Of a stretch of DNA of 64,000 nt, positions 62,913 to 64,000 are shown piece after piece. The number at the start of each line of letters is the position of its first letter. Position 1 is the stretch's first letter. Source of the DNA: Promethearchaeota archaeon (GTDB taxonomy: Archaea; Asgardarchaeota; Lokiarchaeia; Sigyniarchaeales; SOKP01). The notes under the pieces were generated by a model, which was not told the origin of the DNA, did not search any database, and was given only the letters and a program-made list of their open reading frames with translations. A program made the translations under genes and the position numbers. Location: contig JAEOTA010000018.1 of assembly GCA_016840085.1 (NCBI GenBank), positions 62,001 to 126,000 of the forward strand, in the 5' to 3' direction.

Positions 62913-63089
62913 ATGGACCCAGTAGAAGAAAAAATGATAATTATAGATATTTTGAAAAAGCGAAGATTATCTTATTCGATTGAAATTTTAGATGTGCAAG
63001 GAGATAGATATACTGTTCGTAATAATTTTGGATCAACTATAGTATATATAAAGAAAAATAACGATTATTTCTTAGAATCAGAATTTTAA
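62913..63089 (+). CDS. Small hypothetical protein (58 residues)
   Basis: ATG-started frame below the track's length limit. It begins MDPVEEKMIIIDILKKRRLS and has an alternating strand-like pattern (YSIEILDVQG, then STIVYIKKNND). A bulky, charged, possibly beta-barrel-like small protein. No motif is recognised. Position before the unknown edge gene, on the same strand, suggests a possible two-gene unit with 199 bases between. No clear Shine-Dalgarno. Confidence 0.5.
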   Translation: MDPVEEKMIIIDILKKRRLSYSIEILDVQGDRYTVRNNFGSTIVYIKKNNDYFLESEF

Positions 63090-63288
63090 TGAAAAATTAC
63101 TAATTTTTCAGTGTTTTAATAGATATATTAAACGAAATAGAAAAAGAAATTAATTCTTTTAAGATTTTATTTTTTCAAACTAATATAATAAAGGTATTAA
63201 TATTTATTATTAGATAAGAATTTAAGATAAAAATATTATAAATAAATTAACTAATAGTAAAATTATAAAAATAATTAGTTGATTTAAT

Positions 63289-64000
63289 ATTCGACGTAGA
63301 AGAGTAGGTTCAGAAAATACTGAAAGTAAGTTCATTGAAAAGTTTAGAGCAGTTATTGATGACCATACATCTCTTTCGATATATAATAAAAAAAAAAGAT
63401 CTGTTTGTGTTATTCGAAAAGATTTAGCCAAATCTTATGAAATTGAAGTAGATGCTTCTGAAGCTCCTGTGTTGAATAAAATATTAAGTGATCCAGAACC
63501 ATATGAGATTTCTATTGCTGATTTGAAAATCTTAGAGGAAGAAATATTCCCTATAAATGAAGCTTTACAGAAAGTGTTTGGATCAGAAAAAGACCTGAAA
63601 TTAAATGCGATAAAATTAGCTATTGGGAGTACTTATACAGATTATGTTACCATTGGAGAGAATGATTTAATTAGATTCGATGTTAAGCCTACCCTTAATG
63701 GGTTAAATGAATTTATTAAAGAAAATAAAGAGAGTATTTTAGGATTTTTAGATTGTGAGTATATTAGCGAAGAGGGTAATGTTATATATTTGAATTGTAG
63801 CAAAAAAAATGTGTCTGAAAATATCTACTCAATAAAGTTATTAATTCTGGCATCTATGCAACAAAGAGGATTTTTCCTTCAACAAGAGCATAAATATTAT
63901 GGGCTCCAACTCTATATTATAATTGAATCTAGAAAGCCTAATGAAAATAAATTGTTGGAATTTTTAAAAGAACTTAATATTGATTGGGAAGTTATATTTT
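63289..64000 (+). CDS. Unknown protein running off the right edge, probable ATT start
   Basis: A 237-codon frame without stops from 63289 to the window end. It is soluble and rather acidic, with segments such as SVCVIRKDLAKSYEIEVD and LKILEEEIFPINEALQKVFG; I do not recognise the family. The in-frame stop TGA at 63280-63282 is followed by TTT AAT, then ATT at 63289-63291, and no ATG, GTG or TTG occurs for over 50 codons. GTTG (63278-63281) lies exactly seven bases before that ATT, a near match to the pattern seen before rpl21e, gcvPB and the helicase. The track ORF at 63222-63431 on the other strand is a shadow. Confidence 0.6.
   Translation, partial: MRRRRVGSENTESKFIEKFRAVIDDHTSLSIYNKKKRSVCVIRKDLAKSYEIEVDASEAPVLNKILSDPEPYEISIADLKILEEEIFPINEALQKVFGSEKDLKLNAIKLAIGSTYTDYVTIGENDLIRFDVKPTLNGLNEFIKENKESILGFLDCEYISEEGNVIYLNCSKKNVSENIYSIKLLILASMQQRGFFLQQEHKYYGLQLYIIIESRKPNENKLLEFLKELNIDWEVIF

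Noticed and set aside
63222-63431. 69-residue reverse-strand ORF
   Set aside because: Antisense to the open edge frame, with composition of a shadow ORF.

Overview
The window is AT-rich (roughly 30 percent GC by eye), densely coded on both strands, and archaeal. It carries RNA polymerase Rpo1N and Rpo4/RpoF, ribosomal proteins L21e and L35Ae, a 68-residue histone, Pus10, an archaeal-type 3-dehydroquinate synthase II, NurA, archaemetzincin and an XPD-like helicase. It also carries eukaryote-like genes: three Ras/Rab-like small GTPases, a roadblock/LC7 protein, an ESCRT-III (Snf7)-like coiled coil, a presenilin-type protease and a selenoprotein with a eukaryote-like SECIS. Together these point to an Asgard archaeon, most likely Lokiarchaeota-like. 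The lineage is an inference from gene content.

Layout. 1-7.8 kb: the N-terminal part of rpo1N (off the left edge), an E2-type acyltransferase, a membrane zinc-ribbon protein, two tandem ADP-forming acyl-CoA synthetase alpha-type proteins, a DMT transporter and a KARI-like reductase. 7.8-16.6 kb: GTPases, a methyltransferase, a phosphoesterase, the histone, a small zinc-protein pair, a candidate structured RNA, a Glu/Lys repeat protein, a QueG-like Fe-S protein, a zinc-ribbon/VWA protein and a peroxiredoxin-like selenoprotein gene with its 3' SECIS. 16.7-23.7 kb: a CAAX-type protease, NurA, then the conserved archaeal operon pus10 - rpl21e - rpoF - DUF655 - ksgA - hemK-like, with a divergent cold-shock gene. 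23.8-44.3 kb: transporters, the roadblock protein, a nucleoside-kinase-like gene, a GH57 protein, an F420-type LLM oxidoreductase, 3-dehydroquinate synthase II, the ESCRT-III-like protein, MetE-like, a prion-like zinc-finger protein, L35Ae, ceramidase-like, C69 and M20 hydrolases, and a GT5 glycogen synthase. 44.4-50.9 kb: an XPD/DinG-like helicase and a complete glycine cleavage operon (gcvT-gcvH-gcvPA-gcvPB). 51-62.4 kb: a membrane protein, a GTPase, an FrhB-like protein, L-rhamnose isomerase, a leucine-rich-repeat protein, 3-hydroxyacyl-CoA dehydrogenase, presenilin-like protease, archaemetzincin and GT4. The right end has a 58-residue ORF and an unknown ORF running off the edge.

Main observations. 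(1) Several genes have no ATG, GTG or TTG start at the place where homology demands one. In rpl21e, the XPD-like helicase and gcvPB there is instead GGTG, exactly seven bases, then ATT or ATA. Two more genes fit a looser version of the pattern. The supplied ORF track misses or truncates all of them. (2) The peroxiredoxin-like gene has an in-frame TGA where the CxxC-type motif begins, and its stop codon sits in a hairpin with ATGA...GA and an A-rich loop, the hallmarks of a eukaryotic SECIS. (3) A 125-nt element closed by a perfect 12-bp helix and followed by a T-run looks like an unannotated RNA. All three come from reading the sequence and were not tested computationally.
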